Shown: positions 31,427 to 41,424, numbered from the stretch's first letter. The stretch is 64,000 bases of DNA from Mesostigma viride (GCA_009746045.1 RPFO01000276.1:2558102-2622101), one strand, 5' to 3'. Notes: a model not told the origin generated them from the sequence alone. Made by a program: numbers and translations.

Positions 31427-32507
31427 TTAATTAATTAATTAAACTCGTGCTCCCGTTGGGGAGTCACGGAGCACCGAAGTGCTTTTAATCCCTGTGTGTG
31501 CACTACAGGAGAAAGGGCAGAGACCCCCAGTCTCCTTCATGCCAAAGGCATGCCACAGCTGCAATCGGGCGCGGCTAGCTAAAAGGACAGGCTAACGATC
31601 CGGCAAACTGTGGGTGCAATAAGACCCATGTGAGCATGTCATAGCAAGGAGCGTGGGCAAGTAATCTGAACATAGCCAGGGCGTAGCATGGCTGTACTAG
31701 AACTAGGCTAAGGCTATGGCTGGTTGTGTACCGTGCGTTGGCGGCACGTGACTAGGTTTGTTGGCACAGCTAGGCAAACATTCTAGGCATGGCTGCCTTA
31801 GCGACAGTGACTCCAATGGTTACAAGCTAGGGCTATTGCTATTCTAGCCCGCTGGGGGCGTCCACATCTTGTGGTTGATCATCAGGTCCCCGCCCCTCCA
31901 GTACACCTTGGGCTTCTGGGGGTCCTGCTTATGGCGGAGGTATTCCGGCCACAGGTCGCGTCGCTGCTGTTGCTGAGCGGGGGTTAGGTCGTCATCCAGC
32001 GTCCAGGTGAGGTCGTGCAACCGCTTGCGACGAGAGAGGAACCGCTGCTTATCCTCAGGGGAGATGAAGGTGAGCAGGACTGGTGGGGTGGCCGCCTTGT
32101 CCCGTGAGTGGGGAAGGCGGTGGCACCCACGCAGTTCTACCTCACCTACCAGGCCCATGAGGGTAAGAAGCTGTTTCTTGATCTCGTCAGCAAGGGAGGT
32201 TGACGTCTCACCTGGCTTCTGGGGGAAGCGACGTAGCACCACTCGGCACTCGCGGCGAGCGCGATCGGTGACCTCCCGTTGCTGGGCCTGGCGGTGGTCC
32301 TCCAGCTCCTGGAGCTTCGTGGCGATGGCGTCGGTGGTGGAGGCGGTCGCTGTCCGCAGCAGGTCCGCGTAGGAGAGCGGGAGGTCACCAGCATCCTGCC
32401 GGGGTGGCTGGGAGGCAATGGTGGCCGTCTGCTCCGCTAGCTTTGGGACCTGTGTGGCCAGGGCCTCGGTGTGGGCGGTGATGGCCTCAAGCTTCTTCAT
32501 GAGCACG
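31427..32507 (-). mobile_element. LINE-B copy B2 (5' truncated) inside LTR-X pol
   Basis: Tail (TTAA)n at about 31427-31441, then hairpins and 3' UTR as in the other LINE-B copies, then ORF1b on the minus strand to about 32507, where similarity to copy B1 ends. LTR-X pol resumes immediately after. No convincing TSD was found beyond a few A/T bases. Confidence 0.8.
31844..32507 (-). CDS. LINE-B ORF1b, 5'-truncated (copy B2)
   Basis: An open frame corresponding to the last ~220 residues of LINE-B ORF1b: helix (LMKKLEAITAHTEALATQVP), RRM-like core (ECRVVLRRFPQKPGE, VLLTFISPEDKQRFL), then WTLDDDLTPAQQQQRRDLWP and VYWRGGDLMINHKMWTPP. It is nearly the same as copy B1. The first residues of the open frame (MDVPFNSVC) come from LTR-X and are not native. 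Confidence 0.75.
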
Positions 32508-33861
32508 CACACAGAATTAAAGGGGACATCCACACTGCCAAAAGGGGAAACCTACACACCTGGGCTGCAACAAACCTCACTCAGGATCATGCTCTCCCTA
32601 TTCCTCCACAACCTCGATCAATGCAGGCCAAGACTATGTCTGCAAAGCCACTGATATTAAAAGGGCCTTCCTCAGGGGGGACCCAGAAAAGGCTGAATCT
32701 GTGTGGAAAGGGAAGGTGTACGTGGTAGACACCCCAGCTGTGTGGAAACCTTATATTGATGAGCCCCACCTTATCATCAACATTGGGGTGGAAGGGCTTG
32801 TCAGTGCCCCAAAAATTTTCAGAGACTCAGCAGAGGAAGTATTCAAAAAGCTCAAGGCCACGTATGATGACCTGGACCCATGCTTTTTTGTTGTACCCAC
32901 CCCCTCTGGACTGCTGTTCTTTGTGTGGCATGGAGATGACCAACTCATTTGTGGGCCTAGAGCTGAGGTGGAAAAATTTATTCAGCAGGTCCAGGAATCA
33001 TATGAGATTGGCAAACAGGTGGAATTGAGCACAACCCCCATCCAGTTCTGTGGCATCATGTTGCAGCTGCACAGGCAGCCAGATCAATGGGTCTGCTCTC
33101 TCTCTCCTCCTGCAGAATATATTCAAGATTGTCTAGATCTGCTGCATCACACCTGCCTCCCCTTACACATGTGTGCCACTGTTCAGGGCAAACTGGGGTG
33201 GTGGTCAGCCATCTGTGGGGCTCCCTTAGCTGTCATCAGCAGGGTCACCCATGATGTTCTAGTCAAAATCAAATGCAGTCACATCAGGAAGTTGATCCAT
33301 GACTGTCCCCCCCTCATCCTCCATGGCCTGAATCTGATGGAAGACATCCACATCCAATGTGTCATGGACAGCTCCATGGAGAGCAGAACAATCAATCAGA
33401 TGGGGGCACGGGAATCAGGGCTGTTTTTTCTCACCAACAGGTCAGATTACATGTCCCTCACTTCCTGGTACAGCAGGCTACACCGCAGAAAACCTGGCAG
33501 CAGCAACTCAGCTGAATGTCGTGCTGTGGTGTCTGCTGCATTGCATGCTCGTTCCCTGCAGCACATGCTCACCTGGCTACAAACCCAGGCAGGCAGCACA
33601 TGCAATGTCATCTCACATCTCTATACTGACAGCCAATCTGTGATCAGTTTTCTAACCAAGAAATCTGTTTCTGCTGCTGTCCACACTGACTTGGATTGGG
33701 TGATCCTCAAACAGGAGGCCACCTATTTTTCCAGCTGGACTCATGTGGATGATGAGGACAACCCAGCAGACGCTCTCACGAAGCTGCGGGATGCTGCTGG
33801 CCAACAGTACCAGCTCCTCTTCCAGAACATGAACCCCTATGATATCAGAGTCAGTGTTTGA
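32508..33861 (+). CDS. LTR-X reverse transcriptase and RNase H (copia-like)
   Basis: The frame is open from just inside the LINE-B2 junction. RT motifs: CKATDIKRAFLRGDPE (first Asp), VEGLVSAPKIFRDS, then FFVWHGDDQLICGP, where copia has YVDD. RNase H: SNSAECRAVVSAALHARS, HLYTDSQSVISFLTKKS, and HVDDEDNPADALTKLR near the end, which is the copia AD-x-LTK signature. The fingers of RT seem to be missing or very short between the protease and this part, perhaps lost at the LINE insertion. It ends at TGA (33859-33861), followed by ~380 nt before the 3' LTR. Confidence 0.8.
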
Positions 33862-34240
33862 ATAAACTATGACTGGCCATAGCACAGTACACAACCACCA
33901 CACCCCCTTACCACAGCGATAGCTGCTGGGCGCCATAAAATTCAACACATTCGTTGTGGGGTGTGAGTGCTGGCTAGGTCAGATTAGTGTATCCATTTGC
34001 AGCTTGAGGACACAAGCTTTGTATCCATTTACTTAATGTGTGCTTCAGTAACTGGCCAAACCAGCCAGCTGTGTACACCTTATTTAATGTGCAATATAAC
34101 ACCTGGCCAGAACAGCCAGCTGTAACCAACCTGGCTCAACCAGCCATGTCTCTTTTGTACCCCTAATCAACTTAAAAACAATAACAATAATGTTGGGGGT
34201 GCAGACCTGCATTAAGAAATAAATAATAAAACAATACTGG
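33862..34240. other. LTR-X 3' untranslated region
   Basis: Contains repeated ACTGGCCA / CAGCCAGCTGT words. No clear polypurine tract precedes the 3' LTR; the last bases are AATAATAAAACAATACTGG. Confidence 0.5.
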
Positions 34241-34713
34241 AGTTAGTCTCCATGCTTTGCTGTAGACTAAGTCTCAAAGGCATTGTGAATACAACGTATG
34301 AATAAGCCTTGTAAACCTACGTTGGTATGTGAATATAAATACCACGTGGGCTATGCAGATAGGAATGCTAGTCGAGTCGCATACGTTTCCCTAGATAGGT
34401 ACTTTGGGTACTGAGGTACGTGACAGATGTCAGTACCCAGTATACGTAGTGTCCTGTTATTGGACGGTACTAGAGTATCCTAGATAGGGACCGTACTGCA
34501 GCGTGCATTGATCTGTGATCGCACGATGCAGTGACTAGACTGCTACCTGTCATCGTGTGGCCTCGGGCCAACGGTCTGCACCCAACGGTCACTGGCGGCG
34601 CAGCCGGTGAGAGGAACGTTGATAAAGGGTAAACCTATTTTCTAATGAACCAAGCAATTCATTGCTCACAGCCTTCAGTGTTCTCAAGCAATATATCCCA
34701 CCGCATTCTAACT
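34241..34713 (+). repeat. LTR-X 3' LTR
   Basis: 473 bp, same as the 5' LTR and followed by the second ACATC. The apparent identity implies recent insertion. Confidence 0.92.
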
Positions 34714-35535
34714 ACATCCACACGGGGCCCTCACGCTGCGCTAACTTAGCATACCAGAGACAAGCACGCTCCACATCATCAAGCGAATGTGGATCCCTAG
34801 CATCTGCACCGCGCAAAAAGTGCACAGCGAAAATGCGCAGGATCGAAGCGCCACAAATCCCTCGAGCCACAGGTGAAAGGACATCACCATGAATTAAGAC
34901 ATGCAAACTATATGTCTCAACGAACTGCAGTGTTTCCTCCATGGTCCAAGATGCCCAATGACGCACTACATCCGTGTAGGGTCGCCCAGCCTTCTCAGGC
35001 ATATCCATGTTTCAACGTCTTGATCGAGATGGCCTTTTTCTGATCGGACGTCAAGGCATGCCTCCATGGCTCCACGCCGCGAGTCGTCGTCTCAAACAAC
35101 GATTGAAGCAGGTTTCTAACCACTCCACGCAAAAGACGATGGGCCAACCCTGGGATGATGCTCCAAGGAAAAATGAAGCCAACCATGTCAGCGATCGCAG
35201 GACGACCGTGCACCCCCGCTGCTTCAGCTCGCAGATCCCCAGTATCTACAGCTTCACACAGCTCCGTGTACAAGTCGTCATCCACTTGAACTGCATCAAA
35301 TGCAAACGCAGCTGAGCCCACATCATAGCCCGGGAATCTCATCATGCCGTTATAACATAGACCCCCTTCGAGAGACAACACTCGCAAGCACGCTCGCCTG
35401 CCGTTCCCATAAAAAGGCAAAGCTTGTATACCGCGAGCCGGTCACCATGCACGAAACTCAAGTAGGGCTTCCTCGGTGGGACACCAGGAGCCAAGTGTGA
35501 CACACCAACACCTGGCTTGCTCAGAAAGACGGTTC
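34714..35535 (-). pseudogene. tnp2 transposase, central piece
   Basis: Reads from 35535: MNRLSEQARCWCVTLGSW and a TGA, then in the same frame GGLCYNGMMRFPGYDVGS (the ...C-G-Y... block of tnp2 proteins), HGRPAIADMVGFIFPW and GLAHRLLRGVVRNLLQS. A +1 frame change near 35000 leads to EKAGRPYTDVVRHWASWTME, FVETYSLHVLIHGDVLSP and ACLWYAKLAQREGPVWM at the LTR-X junction. The motif order follows tnp2. The lesions make it a pseudogene. Confidence 0.7.
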
Positions 35536-36003
35536 ATCTCCTCAGTTACAACTCGCATGCATGTATGGTTAATTAATGGTAAATTAAACACGTGCTCCCG
35601 TTGGGGAGTCACGGAGCTCTGAAGTGCTTTTAATCCCTGTGTGTGCACTACAGGAGAAAGGGCAGAGACCCCCAGTCTCCTTCATGCCAAAGGCATGCCA
35701 CAGCTGCAATCGGGCGCGGCTAGCTAAAAGGACAGGCTAACGATCCGGCAAACTGTGGGTGCAATAAGACCCATGTAAGCGGGGCATAACAAGTATAGCG
35801 TGGGCAAGTAATCTGACCATAGCACGGGCGTAGCATGGCTGTGCTAGGACTAGGCTAAAGCTATGGCTGGTTGTGTACCGTGCGTTGGCGGCACGTGACT
35901 AGGTATGTTGGCACATGCAGCTAGGCGAACATTCTAGCCTCTAGGCATGGCTGCCTTAGCGGCAGTGACTCCAATGGTTACAATTGCTAGGGCTATTGCT
36001 ATT

Positions 36004-36840
36004 CTAGCCCGCTGGGGGCGTCCATATCTTGTGGTTGATCATCAGGTCCCCGCCCCTCCAGTACACCTTGGGCTTCTGGGGGTCCTGCTTATGGCGGAGG
36101 TATTCCGGCCACAGGTCGCGTCGCTGCTGTTGCTGAGCGGGGGTCAGGTCGTCATCCAGCGTCCAGGTGAGGTCGTGCAACCTCTTGCGACGAGAGAGGA
36201 ACCACTGCTTATCCTCAGGGGAGGGGAAGGTGAGCAGGACTGGTGGGGGAGCCGCCTTGTCCCGTGAGTGGGGAAGGCGGTGGCACCCACGCAGTTCTAC
36301 CTCACCTACCAGGCCCATGAGGGTAAGAAGCTGGTTCTTGAGCTCGTCAGCAAGAGAGGTTGACGTCTCACCTGGCTTCTGGGGGAAGCGACGTAGCACC
36401 ACGCGGCACTCGCGGCGAGCGCGGTCGGTGACCTCCCGTTGCTGGGCCTGGCGGTGGTCCTCCAGCTCCTGGAGCTTCGTGGCGATGGCGTCGGTGGTGG
36501 AGGCGGTCGCTGACCGCAGCAGGTCCGCGTAGGAGAGCGGCGGGAGGTCACCAGCATCCTGCCGGGGTGGCTGGGATGCAATGGTGGCCGTCTGCTCCGC
36601 TATCTTGGGGACCTGTGTGGCCAGGGCCTCGGTGTGGGCGGTGATGGCCTCAAGCTTCTTCATGAGCACGCCGCACTTGCCCTCCACCTGGTTAAGGCGA
36701 GAGACAAGTGCAGCATGCGTTTCCGAAGCTTGCGCCGCGGTGTGCAGCGTCGTGAACTGGGGCTGGAGCTTGTGGACGACCTTGGTTTCCACATTGGAGA
36801 CCCGGGCCTCCACCGTGTTGAGCGTCGTGTTCAGCGTCAT
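36004..36840 (-). CDS. LINE-B ORF1b (coiled coil and RNA-binding domain)
   Basis: 278 residues. Residues 1-110 form heptad-like helices (NTVEARVSNVETKVVHKLQ, LVSRLNQVEGKCGVLMKKLE). The RRM-like core follows (ECRVVLRRFPQKPGE; VLLTFPSPEDKQWFL), then RKRLHDLTWTLDDDLTPAQQ and a terminal VYWRGGDLMINHKIWTPPAG. This matches the coiled-coil, RRM and C-terminal-domain plan of L1-type ORF1 proteins. The ATG lies inside the ORF1a stop. The frame is intact, so this copy could still make protein. Confidence 0.78.
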   Translation of the reverse strand: MTLNTTLNTVEARVSNVETKVVHKLQPQFTTLHTAAQASETHAALVSRLNQVEGKCGVLMKKLEAITAHTEALATQVPKIAEQTATIASQPPRQDAGDLPPLSYADLLRSATASTTDAIATKLQELEDHRQAQQREVTDRARRECRVVLRRFPQKPGETSTSLADELKNQLLTLMGLVGEVELRGCHRLPHSRDKAAPPPVLLTFPSPEDKQWFLSRRKRLHDLTWTLDDDLTPAQQQQRRDLWPEYLRHKQDPQKPKVYWRGGDLMINHKIWTPPAG

Positions 36841-37373
36841 GTCAGCTTCTCGGCCAGCGGCCAGGTCACGTGCTCCTCCAGCACTGCGCGGATGTCATCC
36901 TTGCAGAGGGAGGGAGCCGAAGGGGCTGGCGGCTGTGCGGGGGCGGGGGCTGTGAGCGCTCTGCTGATGTCGGCGAGGCTGCGCTGGTAGTAGCTGGTCA
37001 AGATAAACAGGCGTTGGCGTGGTTCTTCATAAGTGTAGAGCCAGGACGTGTTGCGGTAGTCGATAGCCGCCCCCCCCTTCTGCTGCACGAAGAGCTTCCG
37101 TTCCTGTGTGAGGAACTGGAGGACCTCGACGACTTCCTGTGGCGACAGGTTCTGCCACTCGAGGAGGGAGAACCTGCTGTCGCCGGGCAAGAATAGGCTC
37201 CATTTGTGGCGGTCGTGGCATGGTTTCTTGGATTCAGGCGAGGCGCTTGGCGATGGGTTTGCTGGCGGTGGGTTGGCGTGCCCAGGCGGCTGGGCAAGAA
37301 CGATGGCGAGCGGGTTGGGCTGGGAGCCGGTAAGCTCCTTTTCCAACCCCCGTTTTGCTTTTGGGGTCGTCAT
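36837..37373 (-). CDS. LINE-B ORF1a
   Basis: 178 residues, corresponding to the N-terminal segment of LINE-A ORF1. It has a Pro/Ser-rich start (PSASPESKKP; LINE-A has PSASPEPKRS), a mixed segment (SLLEWQNLSPQEVVEVLQFL; LFILTSYYQRSLADISRAL) and a Pro/Ala tail. The TGA stop shares bases with the ORF1b ATG (ATGA, 36837-36840), so ORF1b lies in the -1 frame. Such overlaps allow termination-reinitiation, as reported for some insect LINEs. Role inferred: part of the RNP protein. Confidence 0.7.
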   Translation of the reverse strand: MTTPKAKRGLEKELTGSQPNPLAIVLAQPPGHANPPPANPSPSASPESKKPCHDRHKWSLFLPGDSRFSLLEWQNLSPQEVVEVLQFLTQERKLFVQQKGGAAIDYRNTSWLYTYEEPRQRLFILTSYYQRSLADISRALTAPAPAQPPAPSAPSLCKDDIRAVLEEHVTWPLAEKLT

Positions 37374-37565
37374 AGCTGCTTGTCACGTGATAACTTTGTC
37401 AATACTGCGTTTCAGCCGTAACCGATTATACTGGCGTGTACGTCTGAATAAAGCGCATCGAATGCAAGTGGTCTGACCGAATTTGGGGCTCAGACGCAAA
37501 AGATCTGAGCTCCGCCGTCAGCCATACCGCCGTCAGCCATTTTCGTCCCGGGCTCATGTATGGTT

Positions 37566-37918
37566 GGAATGTCTTTGGCTCGTGGGGACCTGGTATCACA
37601 AAAAGCATGTGCGTAAACTTCTTCAAGCTGCGCAAGTGAAGCGGCAGATTACCCATCCTCAAGAAGTCGATCAGAGTAGAATACGAACGGGTTGAAAACA
37701 CCTGCCCGCCATCCGCACTTAACTCTATGGCCTCGCCGTGGGGACTAGACGCTATGCCATATTGAACTTGTGATCTACTAGACCTGCCAACGCGCTTGAT
37801 CCATGGAATGCCTCCTGTGGTCGGGCCAACGGGCTGGTCACGCCGTCGACGAACTCAGGATCCTTGTAGGCTGACAAGATGCAGTTCTCGATGCCGAAAT
37901 AATACCACACCTACGAAG
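37566..37918 (-). pseudogene. tnp2 transposase, N-terminal piece
   Basis: Encodes VWYYFGIENCILSAYKDPEF and, after a frame change near 37790, HGEAIELSADGGQVFSTRSY, then NLPLHLRSLKKFTHMLFVIP and GPHEPKTFQPYM, the pre-catalytic block typical of tnp2 transposases. It is cut at 37565 by LINE-B1. Upstream (37919-37990) lie TTACTAACTTGAC, a pyrimidine-rich tract and CGTAG, a possible intron 3' end. Confidence 0.7.
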
Positions 37919-38027
37919 CGTACAATACAACCATATGGCACGTAAAGAAGAACAGTCAAGTTAGTAAGAAAAGGTAAGGAGTTTACACAACCTGGACAGC
38001 TCACACCCAAACGGCTCCAAAGACCTA

Positions 38028-38153
38028 AAAAATTTCCCCCGAGCGGGGGGCCTGGAAAACGGCAAAGGCAAAGCGGAGCCTGCCGCCTTTGCCGGGCGGG
38101 CGTAGCGGAGCCGTTTTCCAGGTCCCCCGCGAGGGGGAAATTTTTTTTTTTTT
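38028..38153. mobile_element. Fold-back element
   Basis: Imperfect inverted repeat arms of ~34 bp: AAATTTCCCCCGAGCG...GGAAAACGGC on the left and GCCGTTTTCCAGG...GGGGGAAATTT on the right, around a GC-rich centre with a second inverted CGGCAAAG/CTTTGCCG pair. It is followed by a T run. No coding capacity. Confidence 0.7.
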
Positions 38154-38205
38154 CCTCTCTGTTTCCTTTAAAGTTTCCTTAAGATATCTCCATGCCAACT
38201 TGTCT

Positions 38206-38395
38206 CGGGACGACTTGTAGTCACTCGGGCCATGCGGCCCTCGTGACTACAAGTCGGCCCTCGTGACCACTATAGCGCTGGTCCCACTCGGGTCCAGTGA
38301 CACAAGGCCCGAGTGACTACAAGTCGGCCCTCGTGACCACTATAGCGCTGGTCCCACTCGGGTCCAGTGACACAAGTACCACTGGTACCACTCGC
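38206..38395. repeat. Tandem repeat block with hairpins (block 1)
   Basis: Contains CTTGTAGTCACTCGGGCC facing GGCCCTCGTGACTACAAG (18-bp arms) and two tandem copies of CGTGACCACTATAGCGCTGG with TCCAGTGACACAAG. A third copy, in the same orientation, is at about 40830-40950. They may be subterminal repeats of one transposon, but its ends are not found. Confidence 0.6.
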
Positions 38396-40829
38396 AGATT
38401 TGACCGTCAGATATTCGGCCCGCCAGTCTGAACTGTCGGATCTTGGGTTCGAAATAAAAGTATGACACTTTTGAAATGTTGGTGGTTTTGGGGAAACTAT
38501 GGAAAAGGTGGCGCCCTGGCGCGGTCGTATGCGTGGCCGTAGATCAATCATCGGACGGTTCAACTGGATGAGCGGAAACCCAGAACGAGAGGTCTGTCGT
38601 CAGGATCAATTATATCAGCGGCAAAAATCGTTGGTGGACGGGCGGGGGTGGCGGCCGGGGCGGGAGGCGGCCCCAAGAAACCGCCCCAGACTACGGGCGC
38701 GCTGAACCGTTGTGGAGGGGTGGCCAAGAAACCGCGGCAGTTACAAAAGGCGCCATGCATGACGGCGCGCACTGGACTTGTCAGCCTGGAACTGGTCAAC
38801 AAGAATATTCTGCCGGCAGCCTGCTTCTTTGTCCGGGCCTGGACACTTTCTAGATCGGAATCTGTGTTGTCTGGCCCACTCTGGTTCCGTGAGACAATCT
38901 CTACTAAAATGGCAGCCTGAAGATTCAATCATGGCTCCGGACTGCTCCGGAAGATGGTGGATTCTCCCTTTTTTATTTCCGCGAGGCGGTTATTATTCAA
39001 GCGGATCTGTCGCGTTTGCGTGCCATATCATCCTGGACTGGTCATTACCGCTACTTGGAATGCATCCATGATCAGCAGTAATCATGTGTGAGATAGGCCA
39101 CCCGTGTGAGATATGCCGTGTGAGATGTATGGCACCCGTGTGAGATATGCCACACACATTCTTAACAAAACCAATACATTGTCATATCCGTCAGTCCATC
39201 CTCATGGCAACTGACTGCATGCAACCACTCACGGGGGCTGCTCCGGGCTGCTCGAAGATGCTTTTCCAGGATCAGCAACAACCTTAACATGCATGCTTTT
39301 AAAGGCTTAGCAATAACCCCTTCAATGGCTTTTTACAGGGAAAAGCCTAACCTCTTCAGATGCTTTTGAAGGCTAAGCAATAACCTCTTCCTTGTGCTTC
39401 CCCGGTTGAAGCAGGAGGAACCCCCAGGCTGGCCGGACTGAACCCATCATGGGTTGTTCGTCCGTTTAAAATGAGAATGAAAGGTGCGGTCCTTTAACGG
39501 CACCGCCACCTTCATGACAGGCAATCCGGCCCAACCAGCCGATTCTTGAGACCATGCTTTATCATCAAAGCAACCAAAAGACCTTTCAATTCCAATGAGA
39601 TACATGACGAATTACAAAGAGGAGTTGTAATGTTGTAGTTATAAGAGCAGCCGGTGAGGTCCCTTCAGTTGGTTGACGCCACTGCAGGCCCCTTAGTGTG
39701 GCGGCAGTGCGCGTGTGTTCCCGACCTAGTTCCTACTGGCATTCTTGCCAACGACGACCAGGGTGCCCGAAGGCCCTGTCCCTTGTCTCGTTCTCAGTCT
39801 TACACACATTCTTAACAAAACCAATACATTGTCATATCCGTCAGTCCATCCTCATGGCAACTGATTGCATGCAACCACTCACGGGGGCTGCTCCGGGCTG
39901 CTCGAACTGTTTCACCCCATGAAGACAACAAACCAGTTGTGAGGGAGAGAAACGGACGAACAACGACCACCATGGTTCGTTGCTCATCCTTCTATACTGC
40001 TCAAAGCTCAAGCCTGGCGGCTGGCGCCACTAGCGCCACTTTAGACATCAGCCAATCATAACATTGTCTAATTTCCGACAAGCTAAACTTCAAGCTTTAT
40101 CTGTCAAGCGAACACAAATATACAAGGGCAATCCATCGGCCATGCCAGGCACCGCCTGGGGCTTCCTTGCATTTGTGTCTGATGTCCCACGTTGAAATCC
40201 TGAAATTGCACAGCTGCTCAGCGCCTCGCCAGCTTGCTGTGTACCAGCATTCGGCAAACTGCCCTTGTGACGAATGTCAGTGAAATTCAGGTCCGCCCAA
40301 AAGTTCCGTCAGCAAATTCAGCGGACTTGGCGCGAAAGTACAAGTGAGATCTGCGGCGTCAGTATACCGGGCCGCGGTATAGCAACCCGCACAAGGGCTG
40401 CGGACGTCAGAATTACGCTAAAATCTGGTAGCTACTCGTACCATGGTAGCTAAAATCTGAATTGCGGACGTGATAGATCACGGACGCGACAGATCACTGA
40501 ACTTTTCACGCGGACAAACAACAGGTGGCTAGGTACTGCAATCTGGTTAAAAAGCAACTTCCCCGCCTCCCTGGAAACTGAACCCCCGATGCAGTCGGGG
40601 CACGTGTAGGGTGTAGATTCCGTAACGTCTTTATTTCATGTCCATCTACGGACACGATGGTCCGAGAAATGAAAAATTCATTGCTTTGGACCAATTCTGA
40701 CCAAATCTCGGGGACAAATCTACCAGTTCGTACTTGTCCCACTGCAGTGGTATACAAGTTCCGCACTTGTCCCACTTGTGGACAAGCTGCTTGTATCACT
40801 GGACACTCGTGGGACGCAGCGCTCTAGTG
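38396..40829. other. Region without recognised genes; direct repeat
   Basis: A ~104-bp segment (ACACATTCTTAACAAAACCA ... CTGCTCCGGGCTGCTCGAA) occurs at about 39147-39250 and again at about 39803-39906 with one visible difference. 39250-39410 has repeated GGCTTAGCAATAACC words. I find no supported coding sequence. Confidence 0.5.
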
Positions 40830-40964
40830 GCCACTCGGGACGACTTGTAGTCACTCGGGCCATGCGGCCCTCGTGACTACAAGTCGGCCCTCGTGACCAC
40901 TATTATATAGCGCTGGTCCCACTCGGGTCCAGTGACACAAGTACCACATGCATATATGTACCTT

Positions 40965-41035
40965 ATATAGGTTTATAGCTGGGCGTTTGCTTTGGTTTGA
41001 GTGATTTCACTCTGCTGTAAGTAATTTTATTTTTA
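40965..41035 (+). mobile_element. 71-bp stub of the RLE-LINE 3' end
   Basis: Matches, on the opposite strand, the 3' end of the elements at 59057 and 59803 (AGGTTTATAGCTGGGCGTTT ... CTGCTGTAAGTAAT). A 13-bp TSD ATATATGTACCTT flanks it (40952-40964 and 41036-41048). An extreme 5' truncation. Confidence 0.85.
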
Positions 41036-41048
41036 ATATATGTACCTT

Positions 41049-41424
41049 GTATGGCCGGTAGGTAGTTTTCCCGTTCTTGACTCGCTTGCTCTTTAGACGC
41101 ATGTGCCCACACTTGGAGCAAGAATCGTTTGCATGTTCTGCCAGAGCTCTCTGATTTCGGTACAGGTTCCCATATGGTCTCGTCACATTGAATACACGCA
41201 TGCCAAGTCGCTTGTTGCAGCGGCTTTGGGGAGATGACTTGCAATGCGGCTTTGAAAGACGGTGGGACGCGGTCCGTGTTGGTTCGTACGGCACCTCGGG
41301 TATGAAAATACGGGCCGTATTCCACGGTACTGACGCTTTCGACCGCGTACGCCGTACGATTTTCACTGTTTTTCACTTTGGACTTAGCCGATTTTGGAGG
41401 TCGCGGACGTGTCACGCGGTGCAT
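41049..41424 (-). other. Unassigned possible coding stretch
   Basis: The minus strand has an open frame rich in Arg/Lys with a CSKCGHM motif and GKTTYRPYKV near its end, interrupted at 41048 by the LINE stub. Another overlapping frame is equally long, so this is not secure. I cannot name a family. Confidence 0.25.

Larger units (their letters stand above)
18380..34713 (+). mobile_element. LTR-X: 16.3-kb LTR retrotransposon with nested insertions
   Basis: The element has two 473-bp direct terminal repeats and a 5-bp TSD ACATC (18375-18379 and 34714-34718). The repeats begin AGTTAG and end CTAACT rather than TG...CA. The coding order on + is gag (18871-19305, continued 27487-29835), integrase and protease (29937-31426), RT and RNase H (32508-33861). 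It is interrupted by TIR-1 (19306-27482) and LINE-B2 (31427-32507); without them it is about 7.1 kb. No standard tRNA primer-binding site follows the 5' LTR, where gag starts 19 nt downstream. The insertion lies in a tnp2 transposase gene. Confidence 0.9.
35571..37554 (-). mobile_element. LINE-B copy B1: complete ORF1-only element
   Basis: A 1,984-bp element with an 11-bp TSD CATGTATGGTT (35560-35570 and 37555-37565). From its 5' end: a 5' UTR (37554-37374) with a GGAGCTCAGA...TCTGAGCCCC stem-loop also seen in LINE-A1, ORF1a (37373-36837), ORF1b (36840-36004), a 3' UTR with two hairpins, and a (TTAA)-type tail. No RT is encoded. It is inserted in the tnp2 transposase gene. Confidence 0.87.
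17334..37918 (-). pseudogene. tnp2-type DNA transposase gene, disrupted by LTR-X and LINE-B1
   Basis: Minus-strand pieces in order 37918-37566, 35535-34714 and 18379-17334 together follow the plan of tnp2 (En/Spm-like) transposases. The pieces show NLPLHLRSLKKF with VIPGPHEPKTF, then a segment with FPWSIIPGLAHRLLRGVVRN, then YNLHSVVCHAARHERMVG and a C-terminal region. At the LTR-X insertion the frame runs straight across once one ACATC is removed (GPVWM then LTYNLHS). Other breaks are point lesions: an in-frame TGA near 35450, and frame changes near 35000, 17900 and 37790. A CTAAC-like branch motif, pyrimidines and AG precede the 37918 end, so this may be an exon start. The parent transposon's ends were not found. 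Confidence 0.75.

Noticed and set aside
38206-40950. A single transposon bounded by the GACTACAAGTCGG blocks
   Set aside because: The blocks are in direct and not inverted orientation, and no TSD was found.
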